This document shows positions 1 to 7,736 of a DNA stretch of 64,000 bases, in pieces. This DNA is from Asticcacaulis tiandongensis. GTDB lineage: Bacteria > Pseudomonadota > Alphaproteobacteria > Caulobacterales > Caulobacteraceae. How positions within the stretch are numbered: position 1 is the stretch's first letter; every line of letters begins with the position of its first letter. The position numbers and the translations under genes were made by a program. Below the pieces are notes generated by a model. The model did not search any database. It saw only the letters and a list, made by a program, of their open reading frames with translations, and was not told the DNA's origin. The DNA lies in assembly GCF_006475605.1 (NCBI RefSeq), contig NZ_SSBC01000019.1:248001-312000 (forward strand), written 5' to 3'.

Positions 1-1252
1 CATAGATCGGGTGCCCGCCACGGCGATCCCACCACAGGTCAACGTCCTTACGTCGAATAGTGGTGAAGTTGTTGTCTTCCTTACCGCGGCGCTCGGCCTT
101 AGAGGTCGAGGCGTCAAAAGTCAGGGTCAGGCTTGGGGACACGCGCCAGTTGGCATTAAGGCCCAGCATTGTGGTGGTGACTTCGCGTCGATCAAATTGA
201 ATGATCTGATCGACGAAACCGCCTTCATAGCGTTGGTAAACGGCCTCATTGCCTTCGACGACCTGCTCAACCAGCGTGCCGCCCGCAAAATCGTAGGCGA
301 GGCCCGTTTGCTGGTCTGTAATCTCTGCCTTCGAATAAAGTCCGTCCAGCGTAAGTGTGAGATTATCAACAGGCTTCCATTGGCCAGAGGCATTCAGGCC
401 TGTCATTTTCTTTTCGCGTTCATAGAAGAAAGGCGAGAGGTTAGACGGCATGGAAATGCCTGTGAACGGAGCAACGTTCGGGCCGATGCGCCCGCCGGGA
501 ACTACGGTTCCATTAACTGTGCGATTATAATAGGTGCTGTTGGATGAGCGCTTAACGTGACCGGCACCAATGGTGAATTCGTCAGTGCGCGCTTCCTGCT
601 CCGCATGGGAGGCGGCTACAGCCAGACCTAATGTCCGGTCAGAGTTACGCCAGCTAATGACACCTGAAGCTTTTGGGGTGGTTTTGTCTGCCAAAGAAGC
701 GTGCACGCCACCAATTGAGGCAGCTGCAGCGAAAGTATTCTGATCCAGCGGACGCATGGTGCGAACGTCAACGGTTGCGCCAATCGATGCGCCAACAATA
801 TTTGCCTGAGGTGTTTTATAAACATCGGCACCGGAAATGATCTCGGACGGCAGGACGTCGAAGGAAAATTCACGGCCCTTATGCTCGGTAGCCAGTGTGC
901 GGCCGTTTACAGTGACGGCATTAAATTTTGGGCCAAAGCCGCGCACCGAGATGAATGACCCTTCGCCACGGTTACGCTCGATGGTGACACCGGCGATGCG
1001 TTGCAGGGATTCCGCGACGTTTTGATCCGGCAGCTTGCCGAGATCTTCGGCGGCGATGGAGTCAACCACGCCAATGGCGGATTTCTTGATGTCGATGGAG
1101 GCCTTAATTCCGCGGCGGATGCCGCGCACAACGACTTCTTCGACTTCGTCCGAAGCTTCGGGGGTGTTAACGGCCTGTGCGGCTGCCCATTGCGGTGTGA
1201 TCAGGGCAACAGACAGAGCGGTAGCGGCCATCATGATGGATTTTCTGGACAT
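1..1252 (-). CDS. TonB-dependent receptor, 5' part (runs off the left edge)
   Basis: Outer-membrane, TonB-energised uptake channel; only the first ~417 codons are present. Reading the minus strand gives a Sec signal (MSRKSIMMAATALSVAL...WAAAQ), a short TonB-box-like stretch (EEVVVRGIRR), then a plug domain with the usual run SIAAEDLGKLPDQNVAESLQRIAGV, VRGFGPKF and NGRTLA, followed by the first barrel strands. The frame stays open to base 1. ATG at 1252 is chosen over ATG at 1258 because GGGATGAAA lies exactly 5 nt upstream of it, as in two other receptor genes here (starts at 18519 and 51578). The substrate is unknown; the adjacent L-sugar catabolic operon suggests an oligosaccharide. Confidence 0.9.
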   Translation of the reverse strand, partial: MSRKSIMMAATALSVALITPQWAAAQAVNTPEASDEVEEVVVRGIRRGIKASIDIKKSAIGVVDSIAAEDLGKLPDQNVAESLQRIAGVTIERNRGEGSFISVRGFGPKFNAVTVNGRTLATEHKGREFSFDVLPSEIISGADVYKTPQANIVGASIGATVDVRTMRPLDQNTFAAAASIGGVHASLADKTTPKASGVISWRNSDRTLGLAVAASHAEQEARTDEFTIGAGHVKRSSNSTYYNRTVNGTVVPGGRIGPNVAPFTGISMPSNLSPFFYEREKKMTGLNASGQWKPVDNLTLTLDGLYSKAEITDQQTGLAYDFAGGTLVEQVVEGNEAVYQRYEGGFVDQIIQFDRREVTTTMLGLNANWRVSPSLTLTFDASTSKAERRGKEDNNFTTIRRKDVDLWWDRRGGHPIY

Positions 1253-1297
1253 AAACATTTCATCCCGTGGTTATGCGTGGCTCTTTGGGTTCCACGC
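1253..1297 (-). promoter_or_regulatory. TBDR translation leader: stem-loop plus GGGATGAAA element
   Basis: On the minus strand a 6-bp stem (GCGTGG/CCACGC, 1292-1297 with 1275-1280, 11-nt loop) is followed after 8 nt by GGGATGAAA (1266-1258), 5 nt and the ATG at 1252. The same order and spacing occurs before the receptor genes starting at 18519 and 51578. The GGGA core probably acts as the ribosome-binding site; the role of the stem is unknown. Confidence 0.55.
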
Positions 1298-1761
1298 TGC
1301 TTATGAGGAGAGGCTATGTTAACATCATACATATGTCAAATTATGATATTATGTCTGACTATATTTTGGGCGGGCTGCGTCCCCTCAGTGGGTCGGGGCT
1401 GGATTAACGTATGTGATCAGGTTTAGTCCCTGATATATCGAAGGGTTTGGTTAATCCTGAAGGGCTTTGCTGTATAGAAGTTTATGCAAAAGCGCTGGCT
1501 GTCCATTGAACACGGTAATGATCCGCGTTTGTCCTATTTGATTGATAATATGTCATTTTGTGTTCCGCCTCTGGTGTGCCAACCCTATGTGTTGGTTGCC
1601 CCTTAGGGGCTTGTTTGTGGTCATTTTAACACAATTCTGAGGGTTTCACACTTCTTTATCATCAAATATCTGATGTAAAATGATGTAATAATAAGATTTA
1701 CTCAGACTAAAAAAGCCCCGCTTTCGCAGGGCTTTGAGGGTAAAGGATTAAAATTGGCGTT
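1298..1761. other. intergenic region upstream of the first receptor
   Basis: No gene is visible. It should hold the promoter of the minus-strand receptor. An AT-rich part at 1320-1365 contains the perfect palindrome ACATATGT (1329-1336), also found before the 18519 receptor. The MFS terminator lies at 1709-1735. A GCCCC-TTA-GGGGC hairpin at 1598-1610 has no U-tract on the minus strand. Confidence 0.5.
1709..1735 (-). terminator. rho-independent terminator of the sugar-acid operon
   Basis: Read on the minus strand: GCCCTGC-GAAA-GCGGGGC, a 7-bp stem with one G-U pair and a GNRA loop, followed by six T. It lies 27 nt after the MFS gene stop. Confidence 0.85.
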
Positions 1762-3021
1762 TTATCTGACCGAGCGGATCGGCAAAACACACAAGGACGA
1801 GCCAAAAACAAAGATGATGGCGGCGATGAAAAGCACCGCATAGTTATGTCCGAACATATTGAGCAATATGGCAGCCATGACGGGGCTGAGGATTTGCGGG
1901 ATATTAACGGCGGTTGTCAGTATGCCGAGGTCCTTGCCTTCGTCACCGTCTTCGGTTTTCGGCAAAACCTGTGTCATCAGGGCCATGTCAATCGACATAA
2001 ACGCGCCGTAGCCCAGACCGATGATCGCGGCATAGGCATACATGCCGGTCATGTCGGGTCTGAGGAGTGGCATGAGCATGGCTATGCCCATGATCAGGCT
2101 GGCACCAAAGACAAAGGGTTTGCGACGTTGCAGCCAGTCGGACAGGAAGCCGGAAATGACAGATGACAGGACCAGACAGACAAAGGTAACCATGGCCAGT
2201 TTGGCAATCGCCGTATTGGCTCCTTCGGTGCCGAGCCCTATATAGTCCTGAAGGATATAGAGCATATAGGTGGCAATCGCCTGATAGCCCATATAGATGG
2301 TGAAGCGACCGGCAAAGGCCCAGGCGAAGTCAGGGTGCGCCTTGGGGTCGATCCAGAAGCTTTTGAGGAAGGTTTTGAAGTCGAATTTTTTGCGCGGGAT
2401 GTGTGTGGCGGGAGATTCGCGGTTGATCACCACAAAGGCCAGACAGCAGGCGGCAATCGCCAGCGCGAACAGGCCGTAGGCGAGGACGCGCTCACCGGCA
2501 AGGAAGCCTGCGACCACCGTACCGGCGGTCAGGCCTGCGGTCATGCCGGCGCCGACAAAGCCTGAGACGACGCCGCGGGTTTCCGGTGGGAAGCGGTCGG
2601 CAATGATGGTGGTCATGGCCGGCTGCATGGAATTATAGGCGACGGTGGCCATGACCCAGAAGATCATCAGTGACCAGAAGGTCGTCATCAGCGACACGCC
2701 AAACAGGGCGAAAGAGCCGATCAGTGACCCCAGTGCGATCCACGGTGAGCGTCGACCCCAGCGTGTACGGGTACGGTCAGACAGGGCACCGGCAATGGGT
2801 GTTGTCAGGGTTGAAAAGACCGAGGTAATGGCAAACAGAATGGCGAGATTATTGGCCTTGTTGGCCGGATCAAATTCAGCGATCTGACCGGGGAGAAGGA
2901 CGCCTAAGACGCCGGAATAGAGCGCCATCAGGACGAAGAAATTGACCATCAGCGAGTTTTGCAACACCAGACGTCTGGTGCCGCTGACGTGCTGGGAAGT
3001 GTCCGGTGTGGCTGTGGTCAT
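1762..3021 (-). CDS. MFS sugar/sugar-acid transporter (GPH-like)
   Basis: A 419-aa integral inner-membrane protein with about 12 hydrophobic segments, the usual length for the major facilitator superfamily. The loop between TM2 and TM3 reads ALSDRTRTRWGRRSPWI, the GPH/SLC45-type signature of glycoside and sugar carriers. It is the last gene of the minus-strand operon lactonase/AKR/dehydratase order 6056-1762 and ends just before a good terminator, so the likely cargo is the monosaccharide or aldonate processed by those enzymes. It is separated from the lactonase gene by a 66-bp gap filled with a double-hairpin repeat. Specificity (fucose, rhamnose, galactose, uronate) cannot be read from the sequence. 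Confidence 0.85.
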   Translation of the reverse strand: MTTATPDTSQHVSGTRRLVLQNSLMVNFFVLMALYSGVLGVLLPGQIAEFDPANKANNLAILFAITSVFSTLTTPIAGALSDRTRTRWGRRSPWIALGSLIGSFALFGVSLMTTFWSLMIFWVMATVAYNSMQPAMTTIIADRFPPETRGVVSGFVGAGMTAGLTAGTVVAGFLAGERVLAYGLFALAIAACCLAFVVINRESPATHIPRKKFDFKTFLKSFWIDPKAHPDFAWAFAGRFTIYMGYQAIATYMLYILQDYIGLGTEGANTAIAKLAMVTFVCLVLSSVISGFLSDWLQRRKPFVFGASLIMGIAMLMPLLRPDMTGMYAYAAIIGLGYGAFMSIDMALMTQVLPKTEDGDEGKDLGILTTAVNIPQILSPVMAAILLNMFGHNYAVLFIAAIIFVFGSSLCVLPIRSVR

Positions 3022-3044
3022 GTGCGTTTCCTTTATTATAATTA

Positions 3045-3101
3045 TGCCCCCTCCGGCGGGACTTCGCCCGCCACCTTCCCCGATAAATCAGGGGAGGGTG
3101 G
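3045..3101. repeat. double-hairpin intergenic repeat, copy 1
   Basis: Two adjacent stem-loops: GGCGGG-acttcg-CCCGCC (3055-3072), then an 11-bp stem CCACCTTCCCC/GGGGAGGGTGG (3071-3081 with 3091-3101, one G-U). The layout matches the element at 9255-9316. The lactonase stop codon (3088-3090) and its last four codons lie inside it, so the repeat forms the 3' end of that gene. Confidence 0.6.
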
Positions 3102-3966
3102 AGGCAGGGAGTCTGTATAGTCGTCGGGCGGTTTCTGAGCGGATGGCGGCACGGTCATGGGGCGACAGGTCAGAGGTGGCCGCGTCAAAGACCGCAAGCC
3201 AGCGGTCATAACCGCCGGACAGGTCAACAACCGGCCAGTCGCCGCCAAACAGGCAGCGGTCGGGGCCGAAGCTGTCGATAGCGTGGTGGATGTAGGGGGT
3301 CAGGTGCGCAGGCTGCCAGTGGCCCCAGTCAGCTTCGGTGCTCAGGCCGGAAATCTTGGTGGCCAGATTGGGGAAGCCCGAAAGGGTTTTAAAATGGTTC
3401 GCCCAGTCGCCGCCCGTGATGTCGCCCTGATGGGTTTTGATGTCGGGCTTGCCCAGATGATCGAGGATGACGATGGCCTCAGGGACGCGGTCGAACAGGA
3501 TATTCAGCGTGCGGATTAGTTCCGGCATCTGATGCGCTTTTGAGCACATATCGATGCTCAGGCCGGCGCGGGCCACTTCGGTGAGGCCGTCAATATAGGC
3601 GGGGGCGGACAGGAAACCGTCCGGTTCGCCTTGCACATTGCGGCGAATACCGCGCAGCTTTGTGACGCTTTTTAGCGCCGCAATATCCTCAGCGACGGCG
3701 CTGCCTTTTTCCAAAGGCGCATAGGCGACTATGCCGCCAATATTCAGGGTCGGATGGTCGATGGCCGCGACCCACTGCGCTTCTTTGAGGGCGTCGGCGG
3801 GGTTATCGGAGGCCTGAACGAACACGGCCTGTTCTGTTGGGATGTTCAGCGCCGCCCATTCATCCGCGTCATGCGTTTCAGCAATAGCGGGCACGTAGGA
3901 CAGCCAGTCATAGCCAAGGGTTTTGGGATTCCACAGATGCAGGTGCGCGTCGATCAGGTCGCTCAT
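3088..3966 (-). CDS. amidohydrolase-family sugar lactonase (L-fucono-/rhamnono-lactonase type)
   Basis: 292 aa, cytoplasmic, amidohydrolase-2 fold. Expected reaction is hydrolysis of an aldono-lactone to the aldonate. Visible metal/active-site motifs are DAHLHLW at 6-12 (H8, H10), ILDHLGKPD near 167-175 and FGGDWPV near 240, as in L-fuconolactonase and L-rhamnono-lactonase. The start overlaps the stop of the AKR gene by 4 nt, implying translational coupling. The last residues (ASTLP) are encoded by the intergenic double-hairpin repeat, so the native C-terminus may have been replaced. Genomic order (dehydrogenase, lactonase, dehydratase, transporter) supports a non-phosphorylative L-sugar route. 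Confidence 0.82.
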   Translation of the reverse strand: MSDLIDAHLHLWNPKTLGYDWLSYVPAIAETHDADEWAALNIPTEQAVFVQASDNPADALKEAQWVAAIDHPTLNIGGIVAYAPLEKGSAVAEDIAALKSVTKLRGIRRNVQGEPDGFLSAPAYIDGLTEVARAGLSIDMCSKAHQMPELIRTLNILFDRVPEAIVILDHLGKPDIKTHQGDITGGDWANHFKTLSGFPNLATKISGLSTEADWGHWQPAHLTPYIHHAIDSFGPDRCLFGGDWPVVDLSGGYDRWLAVFDAATSDLSPHDRAAIRSETARRLYRLPASTLP

Positions 3967-4913
3967 TTTCCGGCTTTCCCGCCGTTGCCCGGCAGGACGT
4001 CCCAGCCCTTATCCCGCACAGGGGCAAGCAGAGCCTCAACCTTCGCCAGCAACGCCGAATCAGGAGATTGGGTTACGGCGGCGATATTGCCACGCATATG
4101 TTTGGCGCGGGAAGCCCCGATAACCGTTGAGGCGATGCCGTTATCAGCCGCTGTTTGCAGGGCAAATTGCAGGGCCAGTTGTGAAATGTCGGTGCTTGAG
4201 GCGTCGCAGAGGTCTGCGGCTTCACGGGCTGAGGCATGGACGCTTTCGTGGCCCGGATGCCAGTCAGGTGGGCCTTTGCGCGTCAGAAGCCCCATGCCGA
4301 GCGGCGAGGCATTGAATACGGCAATGCCTTTGTCCTTAAGGCGGCGGGCGACGGGGGCCAAACGCTGATCCTGAAGGGTGTAGGTGCAATAGGCCATGAC
4401 CGTATCGACCTGTTGTTCCACCGCGACCTTTTCCAGCAGGGCCAGATCATAGCCGGTAATCCCGATGGCCTTGATGGCCCCTTGTGATTTGAGGTCACGT
4501 AAAGTGGGCAGGGCTTCGTCAATAAGCTGCGTATAGTCGCCATGTTCGATGTCGTGGCATTGCAGAATGTCGATGTGCTCAAGTTTCAGGCGTGCGCAAC
4601 TCTGGTCGAAGCTGTTAAGCGTGGCGTCGCGGGAAAAATCCCAGTCCTTGTCACCATAGCGGCCGATCTTCGATGACAGCACATAGGTGTCGCGCGGGGT
4701 GTCACGCAAAGCGATGCCCAGAACCGTCTCGGCGCGGGTCAGGCCGTAATAGGGGGCGACATCAATGAAGTTCACACCGCCTTCGAGGGCTGTGGCCACG
4801 GCGTCATCGGCCTCACTCTGGCTGACGGCGTGATAGACGGCTCCAAGAGACGCGGCCCCCAGAGACAGTTCGGAAACCTCAAGGCCGGTCTGACCGATGG
4901 CGGTGTAATGCAT
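3963..4913 (-). CDS. aldo/keto reductase, L-fucose/L-galactose dehydrogenase-like
   Basis: 316 aa, NAD(P)-dependent aldo/keto reductase expected to oxidise a free sugar to its lactone in the cytoplasm. The AKR tetrad is visible: D51 and Y56 (DVAPYYG), K82 (SKIGRYG) and H120 (LQCHDIE). The C-terminal NAD(P)-binding part has the usual ASTVIGASR segment. It resembles the branch with L-galactose dehydrogenase and bacterial L-fucose dehydrogenase rather than xylose reductases. It starts 3 nt after the dehydratase stop and overlaps the lactonase start by 4 nt. The exact sugar is an inference from context: GH95, whose family includes L-fucosidases and L-galactosidases, is encoded 17 kb away. Confidence 0.8.
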   Translation of the reverse strand: MHYTAIGQTGLEVSELSLGAASLGAVYHAVSQSEADDAVATALEGGVNFIDVAPYYGLTRAETVLGIALRDTPRDTYVLSSKIGRYGDKDWDFSRDATLNSFDQSCARLKLEHIDILQCHDIEHGDYTQLIDEALPTLRDLKSQGAIKAIGITGYDLALLEKVAVEQQVDTVMAYCTYTLQDQRLAPVARRLKDKGIAVFNASPLGMGLLTRKGPPDWHPGHESVHASAREAADLCDASSTDISQLALQFALQTAADNGIASTVIGASRAKHMRGNIAAVTQSPDSALLAKVEALLAPVRDKGWDVLPGNGGKAGK

Positions 4914-4916
4914 GGT

Positions 4917-6056
4917 TCAGGATTCCGGTACGAGGCGAAGACCGGCGCGGGCCGGACGCACGTGCGGGCCGCCGGGGGAGAGCCACTGACCGGACAGCTT
5001 GTTCTGTGCAATCGCGGCTTCGTCAAGCGTGATGCCAAGGCCCGGCGCATCGCCCAGCACAATGCCGCCATCGGTAATTTCCTGATCGGCGCTGATGCCG
5101 ACGGGCAGGCTCAGATCCTGAATTTCGAGCGACAGCATGTTAGGCAGGGCGGCGGCGGCATGGGCCAGCGGATTGACATTATAGCCGACCGGCGATACCG
5201 GCAGGTTATGGGCCAGAGCGGCGGTAGCGACGCGGTTGAAATGGGTAATACCCCAGACGCTGCCGGTTTGCAGAATGTCGGCGGCGCGATGCGCAAATAG
5301 GGGGGAGAACTGATCAAGACCGGTCAGGTTTTCGCCGGTGGCCACGGCGGCCTTAACGGCACGGCTGATGGCGGCGTGGCCTTCGGCGTCCCAGCGGCGT
5401 ACCGGTTCTTCGATCCATGTCAGGTCGATCTGCTGCTCGATTTCATGGATGTGGCGGATCGCCTGTTTCGGGTTCCATGCCTCGTTGACATCAAGCATCA
5501 GGGCGGGACGGGGCGTATTACGGCTAAGGATGTCACGCGCCAGTTTCAGGCGGTGGATATCGCGGTCGAGGTCACGTCCACCCTTGATCTTGGCGGAGGT
5601 GAAGTCGCGCTCGGCCCAGCGTTCATAAAGGCCGGCAAAGGCGTCGTCCTCAAGGCCATAGCACAGGCCGGACGCATAGCCGGTGACAAAGCGGTCACGT
5701 GCCCCGAGCGTGCGCCACAATGGCTCATCGTTCAGCTTAGCCTTCAGATCCCAAAGCGCCATATCGACCGCACCGATAGCGCCAAAGGTGGCACCGGCAT
5801 GGCCGGATTTAAAGACATGGGCCAGCATACGGTCATAGAGACTGGCGACGGCGCGTGGGTCTTCGTTTTCGATAGCGGGAAATACACGCGCAATATCGGT
5901 ATGCGCCCCAAGGCCGATACCGCTAACACCGGCGTCGGTTTCAAGGATCAGCACCGGCACCTCTGTGATGCCTGAGGACACGACGCCATTAACGTCTCCG
6001 ATAGGGCGGCCCCAGTTGTGGACGGTACTGAGGCTGCGGTAACCGGTAATTTTCAT
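4917..6056 (-). CDS. enolase-superfamily (mandelate racemase-like) sugar-acid dehydratase, atypical active site
   Basis: 379 aa. First gene of the minus-strand operon; expected to dehydrate an aldonate to a 2-keto-3-deoxy acid. The capping domain (about 1-120) and the barrel are both present. The KxK catalytic pair is K156/K158 (SAKIKGG), and the Mg ligands are D189 (LDVNEAW), E216 (WIEEP) and E242 (ATGENL). The Asp-His dyad usual in this subgroup is not seen: the Asp position reads QTGSVWGIT (263-271) and the His position reads SPVGYN (288-293). The protein may therefore use another general acid/base, or belong to a subgroup with different chemistry. The ATG at 6056 is about 70 nt from an ACATATGA box (6126-6133). 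Confidence 0.78.
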   Translation of the reverse strand: MKITGYRSLSTVHNWGRPIGDVNGVVSSGITEVPVLILETDAGVSGIGLGAHTDIARVFPAIENEDPRAVASLYDRMLAHVFKSGHAGATFGAIGAVDMALWDLKAKLNDEPLWRTLGARDRFVTGYASGLCYGLEDDAFAGLYERWAERDFTSAKIKGGRDLDRDIHRLKLARDILSRNTPRPALMLDVNEAWNPKQAIRHIHEIEQQIDLTWIEEPVRRWDAEGHAAISRAVKAAVATGENLTGLDQFSPLFAHRAADILQTGSVWGITHFNRVATAALAHNLPVSPVGYNVNPLAHAAAALPNMLSLEIQDLSLPVGISADQEITDGGIVLGDAPGLGITLDEAAIAQNKLSGQWLSPGGPHVRPARAGLRLVPES

Positions 6057-6192
6057 GGAAACGCACTTTCTGGACTTCGTTACGTGTCCCTGACGGTGAG
6101 CGGTTCAACCGGCAGGAAAAATAATACATATGATGATTTTTATCACGTGAAAATTCGTATGACAAGTGCGATTTATTATTTCGTTTTTTGAA

Positions 6193-6798
6193 TTATGCGT
6201 CGTCAGAAAGAGGCGGCAGATGGGCTTCGGGCAGGGTCGTTAGCTCAGCCACCTTTTGCGGGCTTCCCGGACGCGTGCGGTGCATCAGATCGCCTGCGCC
6301 GCTGGCATAGGTCAAAAAGACGGCGCCAAAAATGATGAGCGCTATCAGTAGGCTGTTGCCGCTAACGGCCCATGCCACCCACGCCAGCAGAAGCAGCGAC
6401 AGGCACAGCATAATCGAATAGCCCCAGTGTCGGGTCTGGTGCTCGCCGGTGACAAGCACGGCGTCAGGATTGTGCTGCTTTAAGGTGCTAAACAGGGCCG
6501 CAAGCATTTGTCGGAAACTGTCGGAACGTTCCTCGAAGTCGCCTATGCCGTGGAAATGGCCATTATCAATGACAAAGCTGTGCCCGCTTTTCAGCCGGAT
6601 TTCGGCGACATAACGCCAGAGTTTAAGTTGGGTCGGGGCATAGGCGACGCGCAGGCTTTCGATGTCCCTGTAGTCAATGCGCAAAGAGCGTGCATCGGCA
6701 TCCACAATGTTCAATCCCTGAGGCATTACGCACCACAGGCGTTCGTGGGATTCTCTGAAGCTTTCGCGCTTGCTGTGGCTGGCCGGATCAGCGGACAT
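6193..6798 (-). CDS. uncharacterised membrane protein with two TM segments
   Basis: 201 aa. Family not recognised. The first ~120 residues are soluble with alternating beta-strand-like segments (for example SLRIDYRDIESLRVAY and AEIRLKSGHSFVID), loosely reminiscent of a bacterial PH-like domain (inference). Two hydrophobic segments follow at about 127-145 and 148-166, with a short soluble tail. The ATG lies 11 nt inside the preceding small gene (6788-7018), and no good ribosome-binding site is seen, so it is probably translated by coupling. It is the last of three small minus-strand genes that start with the YbjN-like gene. Confidence 0.65.
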   Translation of the reverse strand: MSADPASHSKRESFRESHERLWCVMPQGLNIVDADARSLRIDYRDIESLRVAYAPTQLKLWRYVAEIRLKSGHSFVIDNGHFHGIGDFEERSDSFRQMLAALFSTLKQHNPDAVLVTGEHQTRHWGYSIMLCLSLLLLAWVAWAVSGNSLLIALIIFGAVFLTYASGAGDLMHRTRPGSPQKVAELTTLPEAHLPPLSDDA

Positions 6799-7018
6799 GG
6801 ATAGTCAGGCTTTCGCGGGCGTCTTTGAGCCAGTCGGGGTCTTTGTCCGGTGTGAAGCAACTGAGCAGCAGGCTTTGGCCTGAAGCCAGTTCTACGCCCC
6901 AGCCATACAGGTAAAATTCGGCGTCCGGATTGACGATCAGGGCGCGGGCCTGAAAACGCGTCGCCACGCCTGCAATGACACCAACAAAAGTACGGAAGGC
7001 TGTGAAGCGGCGTGCCAT
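6788..7018 (-). CDS. small hypothetical protein
   Basis: 76 aa from ATG 7018, beginning MARRFTAFRTFVGVIAG. An in-frame upstream ATG at 7048 exists, but it would overlap the restored reading frame of the YbjN-like gene; starting at 7018 places the gene 4 nt after that gene's TAG (7023-7025). The N-terminus is basic with a modestly hydrophobic stretch, then a beta-rich part (EFYLYGWGVELASGQSLLL) and an acidic/basic tail. No family is recognised. The 3' end overlaps the next gene by 11 nt, which supports it as a real coupled gene. Confidence 0.55.
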   Translation of the reverse strand: MARRFTAFRTFVGVIAGVATRFQARALIVNPDAEFYLYGWGVELASGQSLLLSCFTPDKDPDWLKDARESLTIHVR

Positions 7019-7022
7019 GATC

Positions 7023-7536
7023 CTAATAGCCCAGGAAAAAGTCGTCATCCAGATTGGTCCACAAATCCACCAGAGATAAGAATTCCTGTTCAGTCAGATT
7101 GCCTTCCGGTATGTGTGGACATGGCAATCGTCAGCCGGTTATCGGCTGACAGCTCGGCCATTACGTTCAGTTTTCTGTTGGGCCACCCCTTAAGGGCGTT
7201 GGTGACATATTCGCTGGTTGTCCACGCCTGCATGTCTTCCTTGACCTCGTCAGCGCTTTCGGGCGTGGGGCTTTCCTCCTGACTGTAGAACAATAGATTC
7301 TTGCACACGCGCGCGGCGTCGCAGTCGTTGAAAAACAGGTAATATGCAGGCCAGTCGGGGAAGCTGTAGCGAATATAGGCCTCGCCATCGCGGTCAATGA
7401 TTTCAGTGATCATGCCCTTGTTTTTCAGGGAGGCGCTAAGCACTTCGGGCGTAACAATGAGGGTCTGGGCACCGGCGTGAGTGGTAAGGCCAGCTATCAT
7501 TATAATAGCCACAAAAGCAGATATTATCGCGCGCAT
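7023..7536 (-). pseudogene. YbjN-family secreted protein with a frameshift near its end
   Basis: From ATG 7536 the frame encodes a Sec signal (MRAIISAFVAIIMIAG...AGAQ) and a YbjN-type domain (YLFFNDCD..VCKNLLFY), then stops early at 7090 after STHTGRQSD. Moving one base near 7110-7120 (ACACATACC) continues the domain as IPEGNLTEQEFLSLVDLW and NLDDDFFLGY to a TAG at 7023-7025. That tail is the typical YbjN ending (L-x-x-x-x-DLW-x-x-L-x-x-F), and its stop falls 4 nt before the next gene. So either the gene is genuinely frameshifted or the assembly has a one-base error. YbjN proteins are small regulators/chaperone-like proteins of uncertain function. Confidence 0.75.
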
Positions 7537-7736
7537 GGGGTGCCCTTCAATTCAGTTGGCCAGAAGCCTTTGTGTCAGGGTAGTAACCTAATGCGAAACG
7601 TCACCCCCTGAACAGGGGACTTACCGCAGAATAATGTCGCTTTTCTCTGTGATCACATTTTCGGGCGCTGGCTTTTTTTACCGGACGTGAATGCGGAAAC
7701 GCGCTAGGCATTGCGGGTCAAGCGGAGGTCTCTTTG

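Noticed and set aside
1598-1610. GCCCC-TTA-GGGGC hairpin as a terminator
   Set aside because: No U-tract on the minus strand and no plus-strand gene upstream; the nearby 1709-1735 structure is a much better terminator.
7028-7090. A separate small gene starting at a TTG near 7126
   Set aside because: Its sequence is the expected C-terminus of the YbjN-like protein, so a frameshift explains it better than a new gene.
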